Shown here piece by piece: positions 32,058 through 41,429 of a DNA stretch of 64,000 nucleotides (positions within the stretch are counted from its first letter, which is position 1; each line of letters starts with the position of its first letter). The notes below the pieces were generated by a model. It ran no database searches. It was given only the letters and a program-made list of their open reading frames with translations, and was not told where the DNA came from. The translations under genes were made by a program, and so were the position numbers. Source of the stretch: Erigeron canadensis (Eukaryota > Streptophyta > Magnoliopsida > Asterales > Asteraceae); contig NC_057769.1 of assembly GCF_010389155.1 (NCBI RefSeq), forward strand, positions 19,034,735 to 19,098,734, written 5' to 3'.

Positions 32058-32820
32058 TGTCCTATAACCACGCATCGTTAGTCGGGGAAGAATACACTCG
32101 ACGATGTTAATATCACAAGATACTCTCAGTATGCTCTCTCGTCTTATGGTCTAAGGAATGCTATCTAGAACCTAAACTATTCATGCAATTCATGTCAATG
32201 CAATACATATATATATTCTAATAATATATAATCCTAAATTGCAGTTAAAATGTGGTCCGAATCTAACACCTACATTCGTTGCACTAGTGGTCTATGTATA
32301 CAGGGTGTACCAGCGGCTAACCCTCCACACCCCTAGTACATCTAATGCAAGGTCGGATCACGGTACTGGTATGCTCTCTAGGTATTGGTCGGGTATGTAT
32401 ACAGGGTGTACCAGCGGCTAACCCTCCACCTAACCAACTCCCATTAAGCATCCCAGAGTAGCTACCACACTCTCACTACAAGTGCAATCACTGATGTCAA
32501 TAACTGTCGCAAGGCATGGCGGTAATCATAGAATAGTTGATCAGGCTTTTCTATGATTATCGTTATGCGATACTAGTTAGCTTCATCATTTCATCTTGCT
32601 CTAATGCACATAAGTAATCACAATAACGCCAAAAGCACACAGTCACCAAATAATAGCCATAGTAAAAATAAACACAGGGCCAATAAGTCTAAACAGGATA
32701 TGAACTCAAAATATAAGCGACGTTAGCATGTCTAGAATGCATCTATGATTCCTATCGTAAATGCTATACGGGGTTCTTAGGTTATAGTCTAGGCTTTTCC
32801 ACCTAATTCTCTACAACCAC
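32058..32820 (-). promoter_or_regulatory. Element G untranslated leader
   Basis: Non-coding region between PBS and gag. It contains a direct repeat of about 34 bp (tatacagggtgtaccagcgg...) at about 32296-32328 and 32397-32429. The core 20-mer gggtgtaccagcggctaacc (32303-32322, 32404-32423) is also present in element A. Confidence 0.65.
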
Positions 32821-32833
32821 GGCTCTGATACCA
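32821..32833 (-). other. Primer binding site of element G (tRNA-iMet)
   Basis: On the minus strand TGGTATCAGAGCC lies three bases after the LTR end, matching the initiator tRNA-Met complement. Confidence 0.85.
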
Positions 32834-32836
32834 TTC

Positions 32837-34148
32837 TGTAACACCCCACCGTTGGCGGAAATATGAGGTGTCATGAAAAGTACAGCACAACATGGAATTA
32901 CATAGATACCGCTAAATGAAATAGAATATAATAAATATATTCCCAAAAACATAAGTTCAAAGTCATAACAGTGCTAAAATGACTTATTACAACCAAGTCC
33001 GTAAAGAAATAATCCAAGGCATGTAGCCTCAAAGTCTGACAATTATTAAGGAGTACTAATCTCAGAAGTCCAGCCTAGCATAGCATCCTTTATCCCTGAT
33101 TAGCCTGAGTACCTGAAAAGTATACTAAAACGTGTCAACACAAAGGTTGGTGAGTTCGTAGGTTTTATGTCAAAAGTCTAATAAAAGAAATAAGTCTTTT
33201 GTCGATTCTTTTAAGTCTAAACAAGTAATAGTTCAATATATAACGAGCAGAGTTACGCCATAATAAGCCCAAATGCCTCAATGTCTCAAAGTCCGGCCTT
33301 ACGGTACCTGCCTTAGTCCAAAGTCTCAAGTCTCAACTCATACAATAAGTACGTCCAAAGCACAACAAACAAACACATAATCATACACATACAACAAGAT
33401 CAAAGCACGTCAAATGGCACAAGTAACTCTATACGCACAGGCTCAATATTGAACTTAAAACAGAAACCGACAAAACTGTTTGAAAATAAGTATACTTTCC
33501 ACCCCAAAACTTGTAAAAGAGGGGCTACGAAACTCACCTGAAAGCAGCACAAGCACAATTATCCTAGATGAACGAGCAAGGACACGAGTAGTCAAATACA
33601 CCTGGGCACGTACACTAACTGTCCGAAAGTCCTACACTGTCCACAAGTCACCCAATAAGAACTTGGATTTAATTGTACTCGTATATGTCCTATACTAGTG
33701 TCTTAGGAAATGCCATTATGTCTTGTCCAAATAAATAGTTCGTTAAATAATGTCACATTTCATTGTTTATATCCCGTCAAGTCTTCGTAACAACGTCATT
33801 ATAAAAATATATTAAGTCTGGGAGGTCATATAATTTGTACATCGTCTTTACAACGTCTTTTATTTTTTGCCTTTATATATAGTCGTTATAAAGTATATGA
33901 AGTCCGATAAGTCATTAACTGTCGTTATACGATTGTATAATTTATAAATGGTCCTTTCAACGTCTTTTTAATATATATATATATATATATATACTTAGTC
34001 ATATGTCCATATTAGGTTTTTATCCTTATATTTATATATATATATATATTTGTCCATATTAATTCAATTCTTGTACATTTATATATATATATAATTTGGT
34101 CTTTTAATATATTTATATATATATACTTAAATTAGTCTTTAATATATT

Positions 34149-34193
<45 letters not shown>

Positions 34194-35779
34194 TTCATTA
34201 TTATAAAAATTTGGGATTAAACTTTAAATATAGATCAATTAAGTAAAATACAATTTAACTTTGTTTAAATACTATAATCTTTGACTAAATGACCAAATAA
34301 TACCCAAAACCCTAATCCTTATCAATAAGCCGTCGTTGACCAAGTTTGACTGAACCAAAAATTTGACCTAACACCAAAATACAAATCAAATCCAATTTTT
34401 GAACCAAAACCCTTTTCTGGCCGGTTTGACCAACTTTGACCGGCGGTTTGACTAATGTTGACCGAAGGAACATCAAGTTTCCGGTGGATCCATGAACCAT
34501 AACCGATTTCCAAGACCAAAAACTAAACCAAAGTCACATATAATTCAGATCAAACTTTTCAGAACTAACAAGATTTATAAATATATACCCGAATATATAT
34601 ATATATATATAAATAAGTGAATACTTTTCAGATCTAATGAGATTTCGGGTCTATAGATCTCGGATCTATAGATTTCGGATATAGACATGTATGTAAAACT
34701 GAAAACCATAAACTTTTACCAAAGGATTTGTATTTCCATCAACATAACCACCGAAAATATATATATATATAAAGAAGAGATTTCGGATGTAGTTTCCGGG
34801 TTTGAAGGTTTTCGATTTAAACATTTCGGGTAAATGATTTCGGATCACAACAAGCCTATTTACTCAAAACCGAAATATATATATGCATTTTTGTCAAGAT
34901 TTTCGGATCTATATAGATATCTACACATATATATAGCCGAAAATATATATATATATATATAGAAGAACTTCGGATTTAATAGGAGGAAGAAAAAGATTTA
35001 TAGCCAAAAATGTATATATATATACATAAAAATATCGTGTATATATATATATACATATATGACTAAAAACGGGTTTTATACAACCGAATATATATATACG
35101 AAAAACTTAATTTTTTGATGAAGAACAAGCAAATCAATCATTGATTCGTGCCATACTAACCACGATCTAAACAACAATAGAAGGAGATGATAAAAAGTAA
35201 TGGTGGTTCGCGGTGGTGGAAGGTGGTTTGTGGTGGTGTTCGGCTGGAATAGAGGGAGAGAGAAGGAGAAAAGGGGGGGGGGGGGGGCGGCTGGAGATAG
35301 GAGAGGGAGAAAGAGAGTGTGTAAAGTGAGAATGAGGGGGGGGGGGGAAGTTAGGGTTAGGGTTTTTGTTAGGTCTTTGACTCCCTTGCCTCACCCTTTT
35401 GACCCTCTAATAAGTCGTTTGACCCGACAATTTAAGGAAACCCGAGACCCGTCAATTCATTTTGTCGACATATTTGATTGTAAATTTTCAATAGCTTCCT
35501 AACGGATATAAGCATGTCTATTTTACTTATTAAATCTTTAATTGATTTAATTTTAAGTATTTTACTTAATTTGGCATATCCACAAGACAACTAGTATTCT
35601 TCCTGTTCTCAAGTCCACGTACAATTTTTCTAAAGTCTAAGTGCTCACAAAGTCCGAAATAAACACAAATCCATTTATTCCATGATAAAATCTTAAAGTC
35701 TAATGACGTACATAACGAAACAAACTAAAAATGACTAGAAAAGTATTTCGGAAAGTACGGTCAGATGACGGTTGTCACA
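32837..35779 (-). repeat. Element G right (5') LTR
   Basis: 2943 bp, TGTAACACC...GTTGTCACA on the plus strand, uninterrupted. It includes (TA)n runs, the TTCGGAT cluster (34555-34980) and G runs of more than 8 bases (35273-35287, 35337-35347). It is followed by TSD ccttt at 35780-35784. Confidence 0.93.
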
Positions 35780-35888
35780 CCTTTATACTGATTTATAGAT
35801 GCACTATTGTCTATTATCATGAATCCTGTGTCTTTAAGGTTGAACACCACAAGATAATAGTGCTCATGTGCTAAGATTGGGAAAAAAA
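35780..35888 (-). pseudogene. Ulp1-like exon with catalytic His and Asp (proximal half of split exon)
   Basis: Minus-strand reading FFPILAHEHYYLVVFNLK then IIDNSASINQYK. His codon 35862-35860 and Asp codon 35811-35809 are the first two catalytic positions of the C48 fold. The reading frame runs straight into element G's target duplication and resumes at 10786 as GKYNTVCDKL. Acceptor AG is the complement of 35889-35890; its phase does not fit the preceding exon as I drew it, so that border is tentative. Confidence 0.8.
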
Positions 35889-35980
35889 CTTGCAAACAAT
35901 CATGACTCTAATCATATTCGAAACATATCACTAACAAAGTGAGAACAAACATTATATTTCAAAATACAAACTAAACTTAC

Positions 35981-36090
35981 AGTTTCGACATCTTCCATAT
36001 ATAGCAGTTGCTCATCCTCTCTCATTGTAAACTTCATGTTGTCAGTAAAAAGAGTAAATGCTTCATCATAATTCAAGGAGCCGTCCCACA
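35981..36090 (-). pseudogene. Ulp1-like short exon, border uncertain
   Basis: Reads MWDGSLNYDEAFTLFTDNMK then REDEQLLYMEDVET before a GTAAG donor at 35980-35976. This matches in position the plus-strand segment DISRDELISHLHESFIK (about 6092-6181). The only nearby AG would bring in a TAA in the phase left by the previous exon, so the acceptor or the phase is not resolved. Confidence 0.5.
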
Positions 36091-36184
36091 TTACTTTTGA
36101 TTGATTTAAAATATCCGGTTATTAGTTTTAGATAGTTAAGCAAATAAGCACTTAACTCAATATAAAGTTAAATATAAAAATTAC

Positions 36185-36362
36185 CATGTTAGCTGTTTGT
36201 AAGAATAGTCTTTTAATTGGTCCACCTCCCATTATCTGTTCTTCGTTAAGAATTAGACTCCAAGTATCGATAACAGCCGCGTCTACAGGTATATGGGGTG
36301 CTAGGCTTTCACAATTCTCACGAAATAATACGTGACCAGAATCTGTTTCAAATACGATCTCC
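36185..36362 (-). pseudogene. Ulp1-like conserved 178-nt exon
   Basis: Encodes EIVFETDSGHVLFRENCES, LAPHIPVDAAVIDTWSLILN and IKRLFLQTANM. Length, phase and core VIDTWS match the plus-strand exon 5830-6007. Borders: AG complement of 36363-36364, GT complement of 36183-36184. Confidence 0.78.
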
Positions 36363-36654
36363 CTAAAAATCAAAATTGAACCAACAAAAAATCAACCTAT
36401 ACATTTATGCAAATAAATTCAAATGCTATAAGAATTTACAGAATTAAAGTATACAAATGTATGACTAAATTAATTTTCTTCAACTTTTATCATTTGTTTT
36501 GAACTTACACATGTGTAAGTTCTTTACCTTTTACTAAAGTAAAAATATGCAACTTAGTTGTCAAACACCAATTGCATTTGTTCTTTAGATTCTTACAATG
36601 AATGAGCATTGGATAATAAACTCTATAATAAACATGAAATTGGAATGAACTTAC

Positions 36655-36968
36655 GTATCTTGATGTTCCATTATGAACACACTTCCAGAAACCCAATATT
36701 CCTCTCGGTTGATAGTGTTGATTACATCGTTCGTCTTAAGCTTATACGGAGACTTGAAATACTTTGAAGGCTTCACAACCCTTGCTCTCACAAATTTATC
36801 TTTCTGACAATTCTGTGCTTCATCATTTACTTCATCCTGTTGTTTTTCACCTATGCTTTTTGAAGATGTATCTTTACTATTTTCATCAACAGAGATATTG
36901 TTTTTCATGGGTGAAGGTTTCAACTTTGAAAATCGCAGAATTATGCCTCTTTTAGGAGTCTCAAAATC
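36655..36968 (-). pseudogene. Ulp1-like linker exon
   Basis: 314 nt between AG (36970-36969) and GTAAG (36654-36650). It encodes DFETPKRGIILRFSKLKPSP, a polar stretch, and VRARVVKPSKYFKSPYKLK then INREEYWVSGSVFIMEHQD. The RVVKPSKYFKSPY segment is typical of the linker that precedes the protease domain in this family. It joins in phase to the 178-nt exon. Confidence 0.7.
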
Positions 36969-37067
36969 CTGACATTGATTATAATAACAACATATGTTAG
37001 ATACAAACTATAATGTTTTGAAATTTTTTTTATTAAACAAACTGTTTCTTTCAATTCATTTACTAAC

Positions 37068-37625
37068 CTTCTCAGCAGGTTCATGATTTAACCAATCGTC
37101 ATCATCATTGTATTCTTCATTCCTTTTGTGGTCACTGAAAAAATCATCACCTTCCTTATTTACATCATTCTCTTGTTGATCAAGATCACCATCAATAACA
37201 TTGTCATTCTCTACGTCACCTTTAACTTCATCTTCAACGATGTCTTCACTTTCTTCCTCATTGTGATCTACATTGTCAGTCTGTGCTTCACCTTTACCAT
37301 CATCTCCAATGTTGTCTTCATTTTGTTGTTCATTTTGATCAACATTGTCTTTCTTTGCTTCACCTTTATGATAATCTTCAAAGATGTCTTCATTGTGATC
37401 AAGATTGACATCGTTTTCTTCACCATTGTCGTTACTATTATCTTTTTCAATGTTGCCATCATCATAACCCTTTTCATCTATTTTTTTTTCCTTACCTTGT
37501 ACAAGAAATTCTTCCAACTTTTCTTTCAACTGCACCATAATTAGATCATTTGGAAAACTTGTCACCCCTTCATCCAAAGTAGATTCAAGTTGATTCAACA
37601 GCTCTTGAATGTTTGAAAGGTATGC
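37068..37625 (-). pseudogene. Ulp1-like acidic exon with internal repeats
   Basis: 558 nt between AG (37627-37626) and GT (37067-37066). It starts AYLSNIQELLNQLESTLDEG and becomes a run of Asp/Glu/Asn-rich imperfect repeats (VDQNEQQNEDNIGDDGKGEA, VDHNEEESEDIVEDEVKGDV). It is likely disordered. The repeat unit of about 25 residues (DN-VD-NE--ED) occurs at least three times. Confidence 0.7.
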
Positions 37626-38250
37626 CTGAAAAAACATGTTAAATGTAACAATTACTATAACATAGACCCTACAGGTTTCAAAGATTATTTTTGCGCATAC
37701 TTATTTCCATTTAAAATGTGATGACAATCTTCATCTTCATTTTAGCTTTATTTTACTCAAAACCAATTTTACATGATATCTTTGGATTTATAAAAACCCT
37801 ATAAAATATTACAAAAGTACCTCTGCTAATAAAAACAGTCCATATTCACAGATTGACTTATAAAAAACCCAAAACCATTATATATATACTCATCCCTCTC
37901 TCTCTCCCCCATTAAACGATCATAAGAACACAATAAACAAATATTCCTAATTTGAAATTTAAGAGTCGATGCTTACTATAAATGATAAATATACTTATAC
38001 CACTATCATACCTAAGTGTAACCATTCAAGTGACCAATGTGATCGCCATCTTTACTCATCACTAAGTCTATGCTTAGTTCCACCAAAAATAAGCTTTTTG
38101 ACAAACACATAGATAACAGTCCCCAACTAATCAATAATACAAGTCTGGAGCACAACCACCACCAGAAATGTGATAAACATAGTATCAAAATAGTTTCCCT
38201 GCAGACACAGTCTACCACTATGAACATTATGCAAGTTTGTTACTGTTTAC

Positions 38251-39134
38251 CTTTCTTGAAACATAGTTTTGGTTTGGTGGCCAATTCTGCTTGCATTTTT
38301 CGAGATACTTTAATAAGAGCCCACACCAATCCATTTCACTTATACTCATATCTTCAGTCATTTTGTTAAGGATTGTGTTCTGCATAGATACAAGAATTGC
38401 TCCTTTCTTATCTGCAGCAATCATCAATGATGTAAATAACATCAAAAAGTTCATCTTGAACATAAAACCAGCATCATCGGAGGCTTTGATAATATCATAC
38501 AACGTTGCTGGATGAACATTTTCACCATGAAATTGAGATTTCCATTTTGTAGAAAACGGAACCTCGCCTTCTTCAACCTCCTTCACTGGTAAAGACATTA
38601 TATCAATGCTTCCCATTGGTATCCCAAGGATTTCATGAACTGTTTGTCGTTCAATTCTTATACTACCGGTTGATATATTCATCACTAAACCCTCTGCATC
38701 AAGGCTGTCAACTGCAAAATATCCTAAACTGCCACTAATCTCTTGAATCGGCATTCCTATTAGGGACCCAAACCCCATTTCTCTTATTGTTTGTTTTTGT
38801 CGTTCATTAAGTTCGTTGATAAGTTCATACAACAAACTCGATGATGTCCTAAGTCTAACAGATTCATGAACTGAATTATTTTTTCTGCATACTTTTGTTT
38901 TTGCTGCCCCTCCTTTCTTCACTTTTTTGGTTGGTTTTTTTGTTTTTAAAGAATGCTTTGCATTATCAGTCTGACATCTTTTTGACCTTGTAACTCTTTC
39001 ATAATTGTCCTCTTTGTCTTTTTCAATTGCTCTTTTCTTAGATGTCTTTCCAGCTTTTTTGGTATTCTTTGCAACGGTAGAACCAGTGTTTGCAGCCTCA
39101 GTACTATCACTTTTTGCAGACTCATCATTCTCAC
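38251..39134 (-). pseudogene. Ulp1-like N-terminal domain exon
   Basis: 884 nt, open. Residues 1-95 are basic and nuclear-localisation-like (KKAGKTSKKRAIEKDKEDN, SLKTKKPTKKVKKGGAAKTK). They are followed by a helical domain: SLLYELINELNERQKQTIRE, MGFGSLIGMPIQEISGSLGY, HEILGIPMGSIDIMSLP, LTSLMIAADKKGA-type text, and SEMDWCGLLLKYLEKCKQNW. MGFGSL and HE(I/M)LG(I/L)PMG are shared by many plant Ulp1-like proteins. The donor is GTAAAC at 38250-38245. Confidence 0.75.
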
Positions 39135-39915
39135 CTATTTTAAATATATACATGAGTTTAACAAAAACACATTATTATTAATAAGTATGCTTATACAGTT
39201 ACTTGTTATGACTAAATCCTACAAACTGAACAACTAATAAACTACAATATAACGATTATTTCTTAAGACGGATTTGGTATAATGAGTAATCACCTACTTT
39301 GAACCCACCCATTTCAACTATTTCTATGTTTTACGCATTTTCCCCCGTTCTCATTTAACAAGAAATCCAACACATGTAAAATTATTTATCACATTCTTGT
39401 TCTAATTTTTTAAAACTTGAATTTACGAAATCATACTGTTAACCAATAACTTTGAACTTATTCTTATTTCTATTATCGATCCTAAAATATCAAACGGCAG
39501 TCACTTATTTCAGTTATCTTACATAATCAAAGTTTGAAATACAAAATTCTGATACATGAAACCCTAAATTAGATTTTTCAACACCTACACATAATTTTTG
39601 TTCACAACTTACAAGATAAACTACATATAAATCAAATACACTAATAAAATGATTAATAATAGAAGTTTCAAATACAAATTACATATGTGTAACCTATTAA
39701 CTTACACATGTGTAAGTTAAAGAATACATATAATTAACATGTTTAAAAATACTTATTATGAAAATAAGTGTCTATTATTTTATATTTATCACACACACTA
39801 TGAAAACCGTATAAGCAAATTAATGATTCTAAACCTAATACGATTTCCAGATTTTTGAATGAACTATTAGGAAATTAATAAACAAAAATGTAATCAAATG
39901 TATTGTAAAACTTAC

Positions 39916-39943
39916 CAGATTTTTTTGCTTTCTTTGCTGCCAT
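39916..39943 (-). pseudogene. Ulp1-like first coding exon
   Basis: 28-nt exon MAAKKAKKS, donor GTAAG (39915-39911). Joined to 38251-39134 it gives KKSGENDES in frame. It is short, but the start, donor and phase agree. Confidence 0.65.
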
Positions 39944-40174
39944 CCTTTTTAATCGGAAGGATAATATGGATCCGATATGAAGAAAACCCTAATTTACACC
40001 AAATATTTTAAACCCGGATTGATGTAATTGACTGCGGAATCAATTATTGTAGAAGAGTAGATTAGGAAATATTGAAATAATATCGTTAAAGGTGAAGTAT
40101 AATATGGTTCCGATATGAAGAAATCGTTTGTTTGTGTTGGTATAATTGGGTTTAGGGTTTAGATATTTCCCTGG

Positions 40175-40181
40175 TTTTATA
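40175..40181 (-). promoter_or_regulatory. Candidate TATA box of minus-strand Ulp1-like gene
   Basis: TATAAAA on the minus strand, 232 bp upstream of the ATG at 39943. The 3' end of element C (40200) lies only about 20 bp upstream of it. A 5' leader repeat (ataatatgg(a/t)tccgatatgaagaaa) occurs at about 39963 and 40100. Confidence 0.4.
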
Positions 40182-40199
40182 TGGTAGCTTAGGGTTTAG

Positions 40200-41133
40200 T
40201 GTGAGTCCACCTTCACAAGATGTATAAAGAGAACAAGATATAACAAGATATAAAATGGGTTAGTAATAAACACAAGTATATCAAGTAACCCGACTGGCAA
40301 GTGGTTCGAATCTAGATAACGACTAGTTAAGTACCACGATCCAGATATGGATATGAACAATAAAGAACAAGTGCTTGAAACTATATAAATACTAAGTATA
40401 TTCAAGTATTATGGCAATGAGTCGAGATGTATTTTTCAATGTATTTTATTTATTTCTATAAACAAAGTACAAGAGTTGTTGCGGAACAAAGATAATCACA
40501 CTTGTGAAAATATCTAAACAACCCCGGAAATACAAATTATCTATGCGACAAGGACTTACTCGTAAGAATACTTAGAGTGTTGCAATTGCCAAAGTTCCAA
40601 GCATTTTTGCAAGTGTGAGAAGTCTTATATTTATAGGCAAACATGTCTTGATGACATGGCAATATGCCGTACAAATATGGTTGGATGCATTTATGAATTT
40701 GTGGGACAAATCCAAAACATGCTTGTTTAAGGTAAAATATGTAAGTTTCTTTGATGTGACTTGACATACTTTATTCCCAACCTTTTGCTAAAGCTTTCCC
40801 AATCCCAGGTATAGAGTAATTAACCGGATAAAGGTAGTTAAAGCTGCAAAAAGACTTTCCTTGTAATCAGTGAAAAAGTGTTGTAAGTACTTTTTCACTG
40901 AGCCTCTTCAGATTCAACTTCAGGTAAGATCTTCTCTGAGCTCTGCTTCTGAGATGATCTTCTTCTTCAGTCTTTGACTTCAGTCTGAACGTCTTCAGTG
41001 TAGGTTGATTCTGAATCTGAATTTGAAGCTTCAGTGAGCTTTATTCTGAATGACTTCAGAATCCTGAGCAAGCTTTCTTCACTGAACCTCAACTATTTTG
41101 AACAAATCATACTTAGTCGATTTCGACCTAACA
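40200..41133 (-). repeat. Element C LTR 1 (3' LTR)
   Basis: 934 bp. On the minus strand it starts TGTTAGGTCG and ends GACTCACA; TATAAATA is at 40635-40628. It differs by many substitutions from LTR 3 at 63184, for example agagtgttgc here versus agagtaatatcacacgttgc there. Confidence 0.9.
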
Positions 41134-41145
41134 AATTCCCCCTAT
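41134..41145 (-). other. Polypurine tract of element C1
   Basis: Minus-strand AATAGGGGGAATT abuts the LTR start. Similar AGGGGGAAT tracts recur at about 46046-46056 and 46094-46104, downstream of pol. Confidence 0.8.
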
Positions 41146-41429
41146 TTGTTCTAAAATAGTTCATGTATTTTAGAATTCTATCTATACAAGTTTGTAAGTC
41201 TAAAAATACAAGTTTTTGTTTAAGTTGTAAAAATATTTCTAAGGACATCTCATAGATCATGATGCCTTAAGAAAATTTTCTTGTTTGATTTCTAACTTAA
41301 ACTATTTCCTAATAATATGATGTAACTTGTAACTATATAAAAGATACTGAGATAAAATGGAAAATATTTACAAGTACAGAAATAAAATGGAAAATATTTA
41401 CAAGTACAAATATTTACAAAGAGATACAA

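Larger units (their letters stand above)
10792..35779 (-). mobile_element. Element G: Ty3/gypsy chromovirus-like LTR retrotransposon with two nested insertions
   Basis: Bounded by TGTAACACCCC...GTTGTCACA LTRs and a 5-bp target duplication ccttt (10787-10791, 35780-35784). It is transcribed on the minus strand: 5' LTR 32837-35779, PBS 32821-32833, gag, PR, RT, RNase H, IN and a chromodomain-like end, then the 3' LTR at 10792-27155. The 3' LTR holds elements A and B. Without them, element G is about 11.5 kb with LTRs of about 2.92 and 2.94 kb. Gag-pol was one frame but has stops and one frameshift. Gene order, long LTRs and C-terminal chromodomain fit the Tekay/Del group; the clade is inferred. 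Confidence 0.9.
35785..39943 (-). pseudogene. Ulp1/C48-like gene, 5' half, disrupted by element G
   Basis: The gene starts at ATG 39943. Exons are 39916-39943, 38251-39134, 37068-37625, 36655-36968, 36185-36362, about 35981-36090, and 35785-35888 continuing at 10759-10786. Most borders carry GT/AG and the phases of exons 1-5 join. All exons are open, so coding was largely intact before the insertion. The protein has a basic N-terminus, a helical N-terminal domain, an acidic linker, the VIDTWS segment and the protease His/Asp region. Plant Ulp1-like genes of this type may encode SUMO-protease relatives and are often carried by Mutator-like transposons. No transposase is seen here. Confidence 0.75.

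Noticed and set aside
31443..32081. Long plus-strand ORF rich in Ser, Thr and Ile
   Set aside because: It is the antisense shadow of the Arg/Gly-rich Gag N-terminus and gag of element G.
37128..37544. Plus-strand hydrophobic ORF that looks like a membrane protein
   Set aside because: It is antisense to the acidic Asp/Glu repeat exon of the Ulp1-like gene; the hydrophobicity comes from complementing GAT/GAA codons.
40196..40405. Minus-strand ORF at the element C LTR edge (also 63150-63389)
   Set aside because: It lies within or across the LTR border and recurs only because the LTR recurs.
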